Shown: positions 46,882 to 59,900, counted from the first letter of the stretch. The stretch is 64,000 nucleotides of DNA from Hevea brasiliensis (GCF_030052815.1 NC_079496.1:13531100-13595099), one strand, 5' to 3'. The notes: generated by a model not told the origin, from the sequence alone. Numbers and translations: made by a program.

Positions 46882-47748
46882 GGATGGGTTTTTATGAGGG
46901 AGAAGAGTAGGATTTTGGTGAAGGGAGATAAGATTTGAGAGGTTTTTATAGGCTAGGAAGGGAGGAGATGAAGGGTTTTGTGTTTATGAAGGGTTTTAAT
47001 TCTAAGGGTGCATTTAAAGAGCCGTTAGGACTCTTCATTTCTCATATTTCGCGCCCTAGGAGTCGCATCTGCGACTAAGTACATGGGTCATGTATCACTA
47101 CACGGGTCCCGACATTTAGGGCCGTGTAAATTTCTGCTCAAAATTTTCAAAATTTGTCATAGTACACGACCCGTGTAAATGAGCTCTGGGACCCATGTAA
47201 CTTTCTGTCTCTCGAGTTTCTTTACTGCATATGTTACACGGCCCGTGTAAAATACAAGGAGGCCCGTGTAACTTCCAGGCTTTAAGTTTTTCTGCTAGAG
47301 ATATTACACGGTCCATGTAAATTTGGCTATGGACCCGTGTAACTTTCTGTCTCTCCCAGGGTTAGAAATGCAGGAAATTTACGGACTTCCAGAAGGTTAC
47401 GCAGGGTGTGTAAAACCAATACACTACCAGTGTAATTTTCTGATTTTTCAAATCTTTGGCAAATGAATAAAATTTATCATCACAACACATGAAATGGATG
47501 TAAAGTTTAGCTTTAGGGCTACTTCCCTAGTTTTCTCTAATTTTCCCTTTCGTGGTTTTGACTTGGTGATTCCTTTCCTCTCTTGATCGCTACTCCCCTT
47601 TCCAAAAATCCTACAAAATGAAATGCAAATAAGTATGAAATAAAAATCAATATGAAAAAAGAGAAAAAAAAAAGTTCAGAAAAAATATTTTTTTTGGGTT
47701 GCCTCCCAAAAAGGGCTTGTTTATAGTCTTTAGCTGGACTTTGCTTGT
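46882..47748 (-). other. Athila spacer between pol and env-like region
   Basis: No coding signal. Holds a second cluster of CACGGGTC/ACCCGTGTAA motifs (47085-47435), like those in the LTRs, and a poly-A/T-rich stretch near 47640-47695. Confidence 0.6.
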
Positions 47749-49158
47749 TTATGATCTGTCGGTAGAATGGTAGAGGGTGCAATTGACTCCCGTTTCTATG
47801 GGTTCTTCCTGAAAGTAAGGCTTCAGCCTTTGTCCATTGACCTTAAATGCACCTAAGGTTTCGCTCCACACTTCTATTGCTCCATGTGGGAAGACTTGGG
47901 TGACCTTGAAAGGTCTGGACCATCTTGATTTTAGCTTCCCCGAAAAGAGTTTCAATCTAGAGTTGAATAAGAGGACAAGATCTCTTTCTTTTATCTCTTT
48001 CCTTGCTATACGCCTATCATGCCATCTTTTGGTTTTATCCTTGAAGATTTTGGCATTTTCGTATGCATCCTGTCATGTTTCTTCCAACTCATTCAGTTGT
48101 AAGAGCCTTTTCTCTCCAACAGCTTTGAGGTTAAAGTTTAGGATCTGAATTGCCCAGTAGGCTTTATGCTCAAGTTCAACAGGGAGATGGCATAATTTTC
48201 CATAAACTAGTCGGAATGGTGTTGTGCTAATTAGGGTTTTATATGCAATGCGGTATGCCCATAGTGCATCATCTAACTTCATGCACCAGTCCTTCCTAGA
48301 TTTGTTTACAGTTTTCTCCAGAATCTGCTTCAGTTCCCTGTTTGATATTTTCACTTGACTGCTAGTTTGAGGATGATAAGGTGTGGCCATCTTATGAGTC
48401 ACTCCATACTTTTTCAATAGTGTTTCGAATTGTTAGTTGCAGAAGTGACTTCCTCCTTCACTGATTATTGCTCGTGGTGTGCTAAATCTTATGAAGATGT
48501 TCTTTTTAAGGAACATTGTGACCACTCTAGCATCGTTGGTTGGTGTCGCAATTGCTTATACCCATTTTGACACATAATCAACTCCAACTAGAATATACTT
48601 GTTTCCACGGGAGGAAGGAAATGGGCCCATGAAGTCTATTCCCCATACATCAAACAATTTTATCTCAAGTATACCATGCAGTGGCATTTCATTCCTTCTT
48701 GAACTGTTACCTGTTCTTTGGCATTGATCACAACCTAGCACAAAGGATCTTACATCCTTAAACAAATGTGGCCAGTAAAACCCTGCTTACAAAATTTTTG
48801 CTATGGTTTTTGAGGTGCCGAAATGTGCTCCATATAGCGATGAATGCCAGTGATAAATGATACTTTTCATATCTTCCTCTGGTATGCATCTTCTTATCAG
48901 CTCATCATTACATCTCTTGTACAGTAGAGGTTCCTCCCATAAGTGATATCTCACATCATGTAGGAATTTCTTCCTTTGCTGATAAGTCATGTTTGGAGGC
49001 AGTACCCTGCATATAAGAAAATTAACAAAGTCAGCGTACCATGGTGCTTTGGAGAATGCAAGTAATTGTTCATCAGGAAATGAATCATCAATTGGTAAAT
49101 CTTCAAAATCCTCTATGTACTCAAATTTTAGTCTGGAAAGATGGTCAGCTACTACATT
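47749..49158 (-). pseudogene. Athila integrase, broken
   Basis: Continues from the RNase H region toward the pol C-terminus. Visible parts: zinc finger with HWHSSLYGAHFG and CDQCQRTGN, core with [14 protein letters not shown] and [17 protein letters not shown], and a C-terminal segment [20 protein letters not shown]. In-frame stops separate the pieces (for example between 48787 and 48765, at 48556, before 48417 and at 48073). The second catalytic Asp is Glu (IISEGGSHFCN where SDGGSHF is expected). Not functional. Confidence 0.85.
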
Positions 49159-50466
49159 TTAGGATCCTTTTTTATCCTTGATTTCAAGGTCAAATTCTTG
49201 CAGGAGTAGAATCCATCGAATAAGCCTTGGTTTTGCTTCCTTCTTGTTCAAAAAGTATCGGATTGCAGTATGATCTGTGAATATAATGACTTTTGACCCA
49301 ATGAGGTAAGATCTGAACTTGTCCATTACAAACACCACTGCTAGGAATTCCTTTTCTGTGGTGGCATAATTGATTTGTGCATCATCGAGTGTCTTGCTAG
49401 CATAATAAATAGCATGGAACTTTTTATCCTTTCTTTGCCCAAGCACTGCTCCAACTGCAAAGTCACTCGTGTTGCACATCACCTCGAATGGTAGCTCCCA
49501 ATTTGGTGTTTGCATTATTGGTGCTGATATCAAGGCTTCTTTGATCTTGTTAAAGGAGACAAGGCAATTTTCATCAAAATCAAAGGGAACATCTTGACTT
49601 AATAAGTTAGTAAGTGGCTTAGCTATTTTGGAAAAGTCCTTGATGAATCTCCTGTAGAATCCTGCATGTCCCAAAAAGCTTCGAACTCCCTTGACTGATG
49701 TTGGTGGTGGCATGTTTTCAATGATCTCAATTTTTGCTTCATCAACTTCAATTTCTCTTTCTGATATCAAATGTCCCAGAACTATGCCTTCCCTTACCAT
49801 GAAGTGGCATTTTTCCCAATTTAGTACCAGGTTTGATTCTTCATATCTTTGCAACACCTTAGATAAATTAGCTAGGCAATCATCAAAAGTAGGTCCATAG
49901 ACAGAAAAATCATCCATAAAAACTTCCATGATATCTTCAATATAATCACAAAAGATAGCCATCATGCATCTTTGAAAGGTAGCAGGGGCATTACAAAGAC
50001 CAAAAGGCATTCTTCTATATGCAAATGTTCCATAGGGACAAGTGAATATTGTCTTTTCTTGGTCTTCTAGGTGAATAGAAATTTGAAAGAATCCCGAATA
50101 CCCATCTAGATAACAGAAATAAGAGTGCTTTGCTAACCTTTCTAACATTTGGTCGATGAAGGGAAGAGGGAAATGGTCTTTTCTGGTAGCACTATTCAAT
50201 TTCCTATAATCTATGCACATTCGCCAACCAGTGACTACTCTAGTAGGGATCAGTTTATTGCTTGCATTTTGGATAACAGTTGTCCCACCTTTCTTAGGAA
50301 CTACATCTACTGGACTAACCCATTTACTATCAGAGATTGAGTATATGATACCTGCATCTAATAGTTTTAAGATTTCTTTCTTGACTACTTCTTTCATGTT
50401 TGGGTTAAGTCTTCTTTGATGTTCGATTGTGGGTTTACTATTTTCTTCCATGGGTATCATATGCAT
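49159..50466 (-). pseudogene. Athila reverse transcriptase and RNase H
   Basis: 435 open codons: RT with [36 protein letters not shown] and catalytic FMDDFSVYG, then RNase H with [20 protein letters not shown] and [11 protein letters not shown]. The first RNase H Asp is Asn ([21 protein letters not shown] expected). The frame is shifted relative to the protease and closed by a stop before the integrase, so it is a fragment of a polyprotein, though this piece alone is long and well preserved. Confidence 0.9.
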
Positions 50467-51521
50467 GCAAATCGAAGGTTGATTCCCTTCAGGTCTTCTA
50501 TCTTATACCCTATGGCTTTGCTATGGATTTTAAGTTCTCTTAGCAATTTTTCATCTTCTAACTTAGATAGGCTAGCATTGATTATTACAGGATATTTAGA
50601 ATTTGAGTCCAGAAATGCATACCTTAGCAAGGAGGGGAGAGGTTTAAGCTTTACCTGTTTGGCATTTTTCTGGAGCTTACCTTCGGTGTGTTCCTCCTTC
50701 AACTTCTCCATTTCGGAAGCCTTAGCTAAGGGTATGGGTGGATGAGCTGCTAACTGTTATGCACAGGCTGCTATTTCTATATTTTCATCATCCACTGTGT
50801 GGTTGTGCACAATACATGCTTCAAGAGGATCTTTATGATATGTCTTATGAAATTCCTCTTCAACTCGTTCATCAATTATGTCAACCTTGAAGCATTCATC
50901 AGGTTCAAATTTGTATTTCATTGTGTCGAACAAGTTGAACTCCACTTCTTCTTCTCCTACCTTGAGGGTTAGTTATCCATTTTTAATGTCTATGATGGCT
51001 CCGGCAGTTGCCAAGAATGGTCTTCCCAAGATGATAGGAATTTTAACATCTTCTTCCATCTCAAAGACAATAAAGTCCACTAGAATGAAGAAATTGCCCA
51101 CTTTGATCGGAATGTTCTCGAGTATTCCTACAGGATATTTAACAGATTGATCAGCCAATTGCAATGAGATTGTTGTGAGTTTCAGTTCCCCGATCTCTAG
51201 CTTTTTGCATATTGATAGAGGCATTAAACTGACACTTGCTCCAAGATCGCAGAGGGCCTTATCTATTTTCATGTTACCAATGAGGCAAGGTATGGAGAAA
51301 CTTCCTAGATCTTTCAACTTTGGAGGCAGTTTGTTTTGTATTATGGCACTGCACTCCTCTGTTAGAGCTACTGTTCCATAGTTTTCTAGCTTTCTTTTCT
51401 TTGACAAACTTTTCTTAAGAAATTTTGCATAGGATGGCATCTGAGAAAGTGCTTCAGTAAAGGGGATGTTGATGTAAAGTTTTTGTAAAACCTCCAAAAA
51501 CTTCTCAAACTGCTTGTCCAA
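50467..51521 (-). pseudogene. Athila protease and linker to RT
   Basis: Same frame in pieces 51521-50973, 50945-50757 and 50711-50457, separated by stops. The protease part has KIDKALCDLGASVSLMPLSI and PIILGRPFLATAGAIID; the active site reads DLG, usual for Athila. The linker has a YHKDPLEACI-type segment. A frameshift precedes the RT. Confidence 0.82.
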
Positions 51522-51530
51522 TTTGGCTTT

Positions 51531-53152
51531 CTAAAATCTCTGAGGAAAAGGTAGGGGAGGCTGGTATGGCTCTGGTAGTTTCTTTGCCTTCCTCACTTCA
51601 TCTTCCTGATCTTTCTTAGCTTCTTCCTCCTTTTTCTCTTCTTGGTCTTTAGATTTTTCTATGGTTTCCTTTGTCAGTTCTACCTCTGGTTGTACTAGAG
51701 TTCTCTCACTCCTCAGTGTAACTGACTTACAATGCTCCCTTGGATTCATTTCTGGTTGACTAGGCAGTTTGCCAGTAGCCTTACTTGAAGAACTTGCTTG
51801 CTGGGCGATTTGATTCTCTAGCATCTTGTTATGAGTAGCAAGTTGGTCCATTTTGGAAGTCAGCTATTTAATCAATTCAGTTTGTTGTTGTTGAGCTGCT
51901 AGGAATCCTTCTATCATGGTTTCCATAGTCATTTTTGATTCAGGTTGTTGAGGTTGGAGAGGTAGTGATGACTGTGCAAAGTTTTAACCTCTGTTTTGAA
52001 ATCCAGGGGGTGCTGGTGGTTTGTACCCTTGTTGCTTGTTTATTGGCTGGTTCTGCTAATTGGACCATAAGAAATTTGGGTGGTTCCTCCATCCAGGGTT
52101 GTAAGTATTTGAATATGGATTGTCTGGCTGCCTTTGGTTGAAGTTTCCTCCATTATTCACATAGTTCATCTGTTCTATGGAGGGTTCATTGAAATTGCTG
52201 TATTCTGCACTCATGTATCCTCCTCCATAGCTGTCCTCACGTTGACTGTTTGTACCAATGCGTTGGCTTGCATCTTTTTGAGTTTCCTTGTGAGCTGATC
52301 AAATTGAGCATTTATCATGCTTAGGGCATCTACTTCCAGTACACCTGCAGTTTTTCTTGCATTTCCTCTTTCATTTGACCACTCATAATTATGGTATGCA
52401 ACCCTTTCTAGAAGTTCAAATGCTTGTGGCACTGTTTTCTCCATTAGATCACCTTCTGCAGCTGAATCAACTGTGCTCCTTGTAGAGGGTAGTAATCCAT
52501 TATAGAAATTTTGCACTAATAGCCAATATTCTATACCATGGTGTGGACATTCCCTCTGTAGGTCTTTGTATCTTTCGCATGCGTCATAGAGTGATTCTCC
52601 TTCCTTTTGTCTGAAGGTGTTGAGCTCTAACCTCAGTTTTATAGTCTTTGCAGGTGGAAAATATCTTGCTAGAAAAGCTTGAGAGAGGTTCTCTCAAATA
52701 GTGAACGTTCCAGCTGGTTGAGAAAGTAACCACTTCCTTGCTTTGTCCCAAAGAGAGAATGGGAATGGTCTGAGTCTTATTGCTTGATCAGACACTCCAT
52801 TCATCTTGAATGTATCGCATAAGGCAAGAAAGCACTAGAGGTGATAGTGTGGGTCTTCTGTGGGTGAACTTGCAAACTGGGTTTGTTGAATCATTTGGAG
52901 CCATGCTGGTTTTAATTCAAAGTTGTTGGCTTCCACTATGGGTCTAGTGACACTAGGCTGAAATCCTTGGACAGATGGAGCTCCGTAATCTCTCAAGAGT
53001 CTTGGTCTATCATTATTATCGGCCATGGTCAGAATTTCAGGATCTCCTTGACCGTGCTCTTGATGTTTCCTTTCCCTCTTGATGGCTTTCAGAGTTTTGT
53101 CTATCTCCGGATCACAGTCCAAAATTTCTTCTTCTGGCCTTATTCTGGTCAT
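51531..53152 (-). pseudogene. Athila gag, broken
   Basis: The N-terminal piece (53152-52835) has RPRLLRDYGAPSVQGF and VEANNFELKPAWLQMIQQTQF; the middle (to 52211) has a capsid-like region with FYNGLLPSTRSTVDSAAEG and a helix; the C-terminal piece (51851-51531) has a Glu/Lys-rich linker before the protease. These are hallmark Athila gag stretches. In-frame stops fall after HYHL (52835) and within 52516-52835, and the frame changes before 51851. Confidence 0.85.
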
Positions 53153-53276
53153 ATACCAGATTGAGCACCTGAGAGAAAAAAAGAAAAATATAACCAGTAA
53201 AATAAAATTATATAATAAATATAATTGCCTAAATCAACTAAATTGCCTATCGCTTGATACCACTATAGCCAAAGAG

Positions 53277-53294
53277 TCCCTGACAACGGCGCCG
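53277..53294 (-). other. Athila primer binding site (tRNA-Asp type)
   Basis: CGGCGCCGTTGTCAGGGA on the minus strand; TGGCGCCGTTGCCGGGGA is the usual tRNA-Asp-type site. The first base is changed. It lies six bases past the LTR end. Confidence 0.75.
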
Positions 53295-53300
53295 AAAACT

Positions 53301-54882
53301 TGTTTGCTAGTTTTACAACCCCGCAAGTGCACGGATCGCTAACAAGTAATAAAGTGATAAGTAGAGTATCATTCCCATGAGGACCTTTATTTAGCAAGTA
53401 CCAATCTACACAGTAATTTTGACTGTCTAGGCTATCGAATATTTAGGGAATAAAGTTTGTTAATTTTAAACACTAGAATAGTAAACTTAAAATGAAGTAA
53501 TCTATTTTTGGAACAATTCTGGAGTTAAGATTTCACACTTGAATCTTATTAGGGATGTTATCTCGTTTATTTATTGAATTGAGGGTTGTTTTCCTTGATG
53601 GAAATTAGTCCTAAGTTATCCTAAATCCTCTCTCAAGGCATCTAGGGTGTATTTTAATTAACTCAAACCCTACTTTCGTGGTGATCAAATTAATTAAAAT
53701 CCTTTAAGACCTTTGACTAATTTTTAGGTTCCACAAAAGTATCAACCTATGTCTAGGTCAGAATTTCTAGGTTCAAGATCTTGATTTTTTAATGTTAATC
53801 TTCACCTTTCAGTCCTTCAATCAACATCTACAATCATGTCTAAGTGGGTACCGTCACATAGCATACATTAGGATCACAAGAAATTAAATCAAGAAATAAA
53901 TCTCGAATCTAGTAAATAAAATTTAATGTTCATCCATAATAACAATTAAAAGCATTACTCTCCCTAATCCAGAATAAGGAAACTACTCACTCATGGTAAG
54001 TTCAACAAACATCATGATAAAAGGTAAAAACAGTAAAAAGAAAATCATATAAAAGAAATAAAGCAATAGAAATCTATCTAGAGAGATGAAATGAAGGAAC
54101 CGAAGATAGTTTGCAGCTTTGATCTTTTGGAGCTTCAGCTGGAAAACTTTTTTTGGTACTGATGCAGAGCCCAACAATAGCACTCCCTCCGAACGTCCTC
54201 TCTTCTGATGTTTTCTTTTCTATTTATATTGGTTTCTCTAGGGTTAGGTCACTTTGAGTCCAAAGGGCCTTAGTAGTCTCATTTTTATCCGAAAATAGGA
54301 GAGGAATCCGAGTTATAAAACTGGCTACAGCATAGTACGCGGCCCGTGTGTCACTACACGGGTCCCGTAATGTAGGGCCGTGTAACTTGCTGGAGGAGTT
54401 TTGCGAAATTTTGTTTTGGCATAGAAAGTTACACGGGTCTGCGCCAACTACATGGGCCTGGTTACACGGCCGTGTCTTGTTGTTCCCGTTCTTCAAGCTT
54501 GCGCCTAGCAGAGACTTACACGGGTCCCTGCAGATTACATGGGTCTACTTATACGACCCGTGTACTTATGTTTCTCATCGATTCTCTTAGCTTTCTTGTG
54601 GCAGAGAGTTATACGGGTCTGGGGCTTGGTTTACATGACCCGTGTACTTTGTATCAGCAGCAATTCTCTGTCTTTTTACCTCTCTAAGCTTTCCTTTACA
54701 CTCCCATACTTTGGGGCTTCACCCAAACACCTGAAATAATGCAAAAAACATGGAATTAAAGGCTTGGCAATAGAATTTACAAAAACTAATGAAATCAACT
54801 ACTATGCATGAAATACTTGCCTAAATGCTATGAATTAGAATACAAATGTGCTTAAAAATATCTATACAATTTAAGTGTATCA
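53301..54882 (-). repeat. Athila-like 5' LTR (1582 bp)
   Basis: Ends TGTTTGCTAG and GTGTATCA on the plus strand; adjacent to the PBS at 53294-53277. The same CACGGGTC motif cluster is at 54340-54650. Confidence 0.92.
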
Positions 54883-55350
54883 TTATGTCATAATAATTAT
54901 TTATTTAACTAAACAAGTTGGCTAAAAATCATCTCTGAAGACGAAATGATCAAAATGCCCTTAATTTTGCTTAACAGACTAAAATTGTCTGTACCAATCT
55001 AAAAATTTTTTTAAGTATTTTCTTGGCATTCTAATGCTATCGAAACCTCAATGACTCTTCTCTGGAGTCCCAAAAATTATTTCACGGATTTTCTCTTAGG
55101 TTTAGGGCTTCTAGCTGTGAAGAGAGCAAGTTCTCGTTAGGTCACCCATCGCTAGGGCACCGGCTCATTTAACTTTGTTGTATTTTATTTCTAAATTTTT
55201 CCTTAATTTTTCTTATACTTAATTGAATTATTTATGACTCCTCACTCTAGTTTAATTATAGTTTCAGACATTCTAGCTCTCCGAACAGCTATTGATCACT
55301 GAAATAGTTGAATGCATGGACTAGCTAAAGTGAGGGTATTACAAAATGAT

Positions 55351-56911
55351 TGTTAAAAATAGTTAGTGATAAGAAAAGTTATCTCACATTAAAAGAGTGT
55401 ATTTATTCTAAGAAGCATAAGTGAACATATATAATTATTTTAAGAGATACAAAGTGAACTATTATATTTATTATTAATATACATAATTTTTTCTAATAGA
55501 TATAAAGTGAATTGTTATATTTGTTCGAAGAGGAGCAAATGCCTTATAAATAGCAACTCTTTTACTTCTAACTCTCTCTTCTATCTCTTTTTTTTTTTTT
55601 TTTATTTCTACTTACAATTAATACTATTATTCTTTAATTCATTTTTGGGAGAATTCTAGAATTATTGTATGGAATTCTATTTTGGCTTTGTTATCTTGGA
55701 GGGATTAGCCCAAACTACTTGACAGTAACATAATGGGAGGCATAATTCCCTTAAAGAGAGTGACTACATAATCGAAGCTTATTTTTTATTGTTATTGTTA
55801 TTTTTCTAATAATCTTAAGGCAATTATTCAATAATGGAGGCTTCTGGTATTAGTGTTTCTGATTTGGTCTTCAACAAAATTATCAATCTTGATGTCTTCA
55901 AATTGGAGCGTTTTAATGGAGCCAATTTCACTTGCTAGAAGGACAAATTATTATTTTTGCTTATTGAATTGTCATCTCGCAAGAAATGTGAAGAATATGA
56001 AGTTCAATGTATGATTTATTTCGACCTATCAAATCTCCACACAGAATCTAACAAGCCTTAGAGAATAGGTATACTTCTAAAAAATAAGGTACGAATAGAT
56101 TTCTAAGTATGAAATTTTTTTAGTTTCAAATGTCAGAAAATAAACTTGTTCTGAATCAAGTAGATGAGTTGCTTGTTTTATTACCTAGACTTAAAGATTT
56201 GAAAATAGAAGTGTCTGAATAACTTTAAATGGTTGCTGTGATTGCAAAATTACTTACCACTTGGAATGATTATAGACAGACATAGGAGAAGTGGATACTA
56301 TCTTAGGTATCAAAATTAAAAACATAGTGAGGGATTTACTTTGAATCAATCTCATTCTATTGATGAGATTCTTTCCAAGCATAATCATTTGAGTATTAAA
56401 GAAGCTAATACTCATTTTGATGTTTCTAACAAATTAGTTGAAAATTCAAAAAGATCTGTAAGTCAATTAGGCTATGCTAGTGCAATTGGTAGTTTGATGT
56501 ATGCTATGGGTTGTACTAGGCTAGGTATTGCTTTTCCTGTTTGTAAACTTTCAGTATATAGTCATAATCCTAGCACTAATCATTAGAGAGTTGTTGGAAG
56601 AGTTCTCAATTATCTTAAAAGGACAAAGTTTTTTGTCTTGTTCTATAATAAGTTTCCCTCAATGCTTGAGGGTTATAGTGATGCTAGTTGGATAACTAAT
56701 TTCAATGATAAAAAGCCAACATCTAGTTGGATATTCACTTTAGACGAAGGTGCTGTCTCGTGGGCTTCTAAAAAATAGACATGCATCATTCATTCCACAA
56801 TGAAATATGAGTTTATTGCTTTAGCGGTAGCTGGTAAAGGGGCAAAATGACTAAGAAATTTATTGCTAGATATAAAGTTGCAGCCACAATCGATGCTAGC
56901 AATCTCTTTGC
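55351..56911 (+). mobile_element. decayed Ty1/copia element
   Basis: The left part looks like a copia LTR (start TGTTAAAAATAGTTAGTGATA, TATA box TATAAATA at 55545-55552). A gag start at 55834 (MEASGISVSDLVFNKI, LERFNGANFTC, then TAG) is followed by a large internal deletion and the end of pol: RNase H with QLGYASAIGSLMYAMGCTR, LEGYSDASWITNF and GAVSWASKK. There are several in-frame stops. Both ends are covered by Tekay-type insertions: the solo LTR ends 7 bp before its LTR, and the element at 56912 cuts it on the right. Confidence 0.8.
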
Positions 56912-59900
56912 TGTAACACCCCTATTTGCATAGCCTAGTATATTTCACTGTTCTGGTGACCGGTGTCGGTCTGAACAATTAAGAGAAGTAGAACCATGTC
57001 TAAGAAATAATTAAGAGAAGTAGAACCACGTCTAAGACACGTAAATAAGCCCTGAACACAAATAATTAGTAATTGCCAAATATTTAAGTACAAAGAAGAA
57101 AAACAGAATACAAGAAGTCAAATGAGTCGGGAGTCACAGCGATGGGTGACCTTCTCGGGAAGGACTGCGAGGTCAATCTAAACTCAAATTTCAAATCGTA
57201 AAATGTGACGTTACGGTCCTTATGACTATTACGAACACAGTGGAAAAGAGAAAATCATAGAAAAGAATTGTTAAGCAAGTCAAATAATTAGGTCATGGAT
57301 CCAGAAGAAATATCAAATAACTTACAAACTAGATTGAACCAGCGAGGGGCAATTTGGTCAGTTTACCCCTAGAGCTGATACCTGACCTAACTGTCCAATA
57401 AAATTGGAGAAAAGAAAATTTCAGGATCAAGAATTAAATTAAAGAACTAATGGAAAAATAAAGGAAAAAGAAAAAGAAAAGAATATTTGAATAATGACAT
57501 CACCAAATGACATAAGATATGACATCAAAATTAGTTTTAATTTAATTAACCAATTTGACTAAGTCAAAATTTGCATAAATACACATAAAATGAAAAAAAA
57601 AATAAAATAAAAAGGACCCATCTTCTTCACTAGCCGTAGCTCTCTCTTTCTCTCCTAATTCTCTATCAAATTCCCACCATGAAAGCTTAATGTCAAGCTT
57701 TCTAAACCCTAAAATTCAACCCTAAATCCCTTACTTCTCTTAAAGAAAAGTTGTTATTGAACCTTGAGAAGAAGCTTGAGCAAGAAAGAAAGAAGGAAAA
57801 AGAGAAGAAATTGGTTGAGTGAAGTTCAAGTGGAGGTAAGCAATTTACTTTGAAATTTTAGTTTCTTATTTGTGTGTTTAGCTCAAGTAACTTAGAGTTT
57901 AACTTAAAATCAAAAGAAAATATTTGTTGGAGGACCAAATGTGAAATTCATCCAGCTAGGGTTAGGGTTTGTTATGAATGAGTTTGATGGTTTTGAGTGG
58001 CTATTTGAGGTGAATTAGGTGTGTAGAACATGAATACACACTTTAAATTGCATTAGATTGAGCTTTGTGTATAGCTAGGGTTTTGAGCATGTGAAAAATT
58101 GAAGAAAAATTTGAGAATTGGCCAAATGATGTTATTGACCTTATTTGAGTGCAGAAATGGTCAATTGTGACCATTTATGGTGTGTATGAATTGTTGGAAA
58201 CAAGTTTAAATTCGGATTGGAGAGGGTCAATCTACAGGCAGCATGACCTAGGTCCTTTTCAGGGATCAAAAATGAAAATTTACCAACCCAATTGGTGTGA
58301 GGCCAATTGGGAATGAAACTAGACACAAAATGGCACATTTTTCATCTGGTAATCATGCCCAGAAAGTGACCATAACTTAGTGAACAATTAGGTTAAATCC
58401 GGATTGGGCACGTTGATCTGTACAAAAATGACCAAATGAATAGTAGTTATGTAAATGACCATAACTTGGTCTAGAAAGGTCCAAATGACCTGAAATTTTA
58501 CCAATAGAAAGCTGAGACATAGACCTACAACTTTCATGAAGAAAACAAACCCAAATTTTGACCATAACCTATTTAAAAATCCACCTGCAGTCATCCACAA
58601 AAATTACCAAAATCCAGAATTTGCCCAGAATTCTGGGTAACCCCAAATCTGGCCAACCATGTTCAAATGGCTATAACTTAGGCTACAAAACTCCAAATGG
58701 AGTGATTCAAATAGGGAAATAAATTTAAGACAATAAGGAACAACTTCTATGAAGAAAACTTAGCCAAATTATCACAGTAACATGACCAATAGAACAGTGC
58801 AAATCTAAACGCCAAAACTGAAAATTTGAAATTTGTGCCCAAGAGACTTGAAGTTTGAGAAAACAACTAAAACCAACAAATTAGGTAACCAAAAAGTGGT
58901 ATGCGGGTGAAATTAGAATTCTCATTACTATTAAGCATTAGAAAGTCAACAAATTGACTTGAATAGTATCATGAATAGTAACTTCGAAATATAAATTTCA
59001 AAGAACGTCAAATTAAGCATATTAAAGTTAGTTTTGAAATTATTTTTGGACTTATGATAATTTATGGTACTGAAACACTGTGAAACTGTGTGTTTCAGTT
59101 GAAAAGAATACCGAGAAAGAACTCGAGGCATCGAGTCAAGGCCAAGAGGCGACTCACATAAGGTTTGTGCACAACATAGAAATTTCTATAAATTTTCTTC
59201 TACAAATTGTTTTGAATGAATTATGACATTAAATTGTGAATTAATTGTATTGAAATGTTTATTATGCTTTTGACTTAAATTGTTGAAAGTTTACTTGTAT
59301 GTGTTTGAAATGGCAATAAATATTTAGTAAATTGTTAAGATAGTTTTGAAACCACAGTGTCATAACCATATATTTGAATACCTCACTAGCATGACTAGTG
59401 GGAAGAAATAGTTTCGAATTTTAATTCCCTCTCTGGCTGAAGTGTTGAGGTGTGTGCCAGTAGAGGAAGAAATTGAATGGGTACCCATATATTTGAGCTA
59501 GCTAGCCTTGTGATTTCTCATAAGCCTCCGGCTATTGAGATGAATATGTTTCGAATGGCATGATATAACTGTGTGTTTTTATGAAATTCGTTTTGAGATT
59601 TCCTACATAAGATTGTTTGAACTAAAAATTTATAAATCATGTTTTGTATCTGTTTTCATGTTTAGTTCAATATTTGAATAAGTATGATTTAAATTATGCA
59701 TAAATGTTGTTTTAGTATGTTATGCACCACTGAGTCATAATACTCAGCGATGGCTGTTATTGCTGTCGCAGATATAGAGACTAGAGGAGCAGTAGAGTGA
59801 GCTGCTGAGGATCTTGAAGCCACCTTTCCTGAAGTTTTATCGGGTATAAATTTATACCCTGAATGTAATGTTTATATTTGTGTATGTAACAGTATGTATA

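Larger units (their letters stand above)
42381..54882 (-). mobile_element. Athila-like Ty3-gypsy retrotransposon, complete structure
   Basis: 12,502 bp on the minus strand, inserted in the large Tekay-type solo LTR. The TSD TTATG is at 42376-42380 and 54883-54887. In transcription order: 5' LTR 54882-53301, Asp-type PBS, gag, protease (CDLGAS), RT (FMDDFSVYG), RNase H, integrase, a long spacer with an env-like/ATHILA ORF-1 remnant, purine tract, 3' LTR 43978-42381. gag, pro, RT and integrase motifs fit the Athila lineage. A hand comparison of the first 580 bp of the LTRs shows about 4-5% difference, so it is older than the Ogre element. Many stops and frameshifts: non-autonomous. Confidence 0.92.
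10340..55343 (-). mobile_element. Tekay/Del-type solo LTR, host of the nested elements
   Basis: The outer shell of the nest. The plus-strand left end is TGTAACACC and the right end is GGGTATTACA, flanked by the 5-bp TSD AAATG at 10335-10339 and 55344-55348. Its sequence survives in three pieces: 10340-14059, 41123-42380 and 54888-55343. Removing the three insertions and their TSD copies leaves about 3.7 kb with no coding sequence. It matches the solo LTR at 17974-21113 (for example GGTGCCTCGGGCCGTCATA and ACTCCATTTGGAGTTTT) and, in inverse orientation, the LTR starting at 56912, which is attached to a Ty3/gypsy pol. Hence a solo LTR left by LTR-LTR recombination, on the minus strand. Confidence 0.85.
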
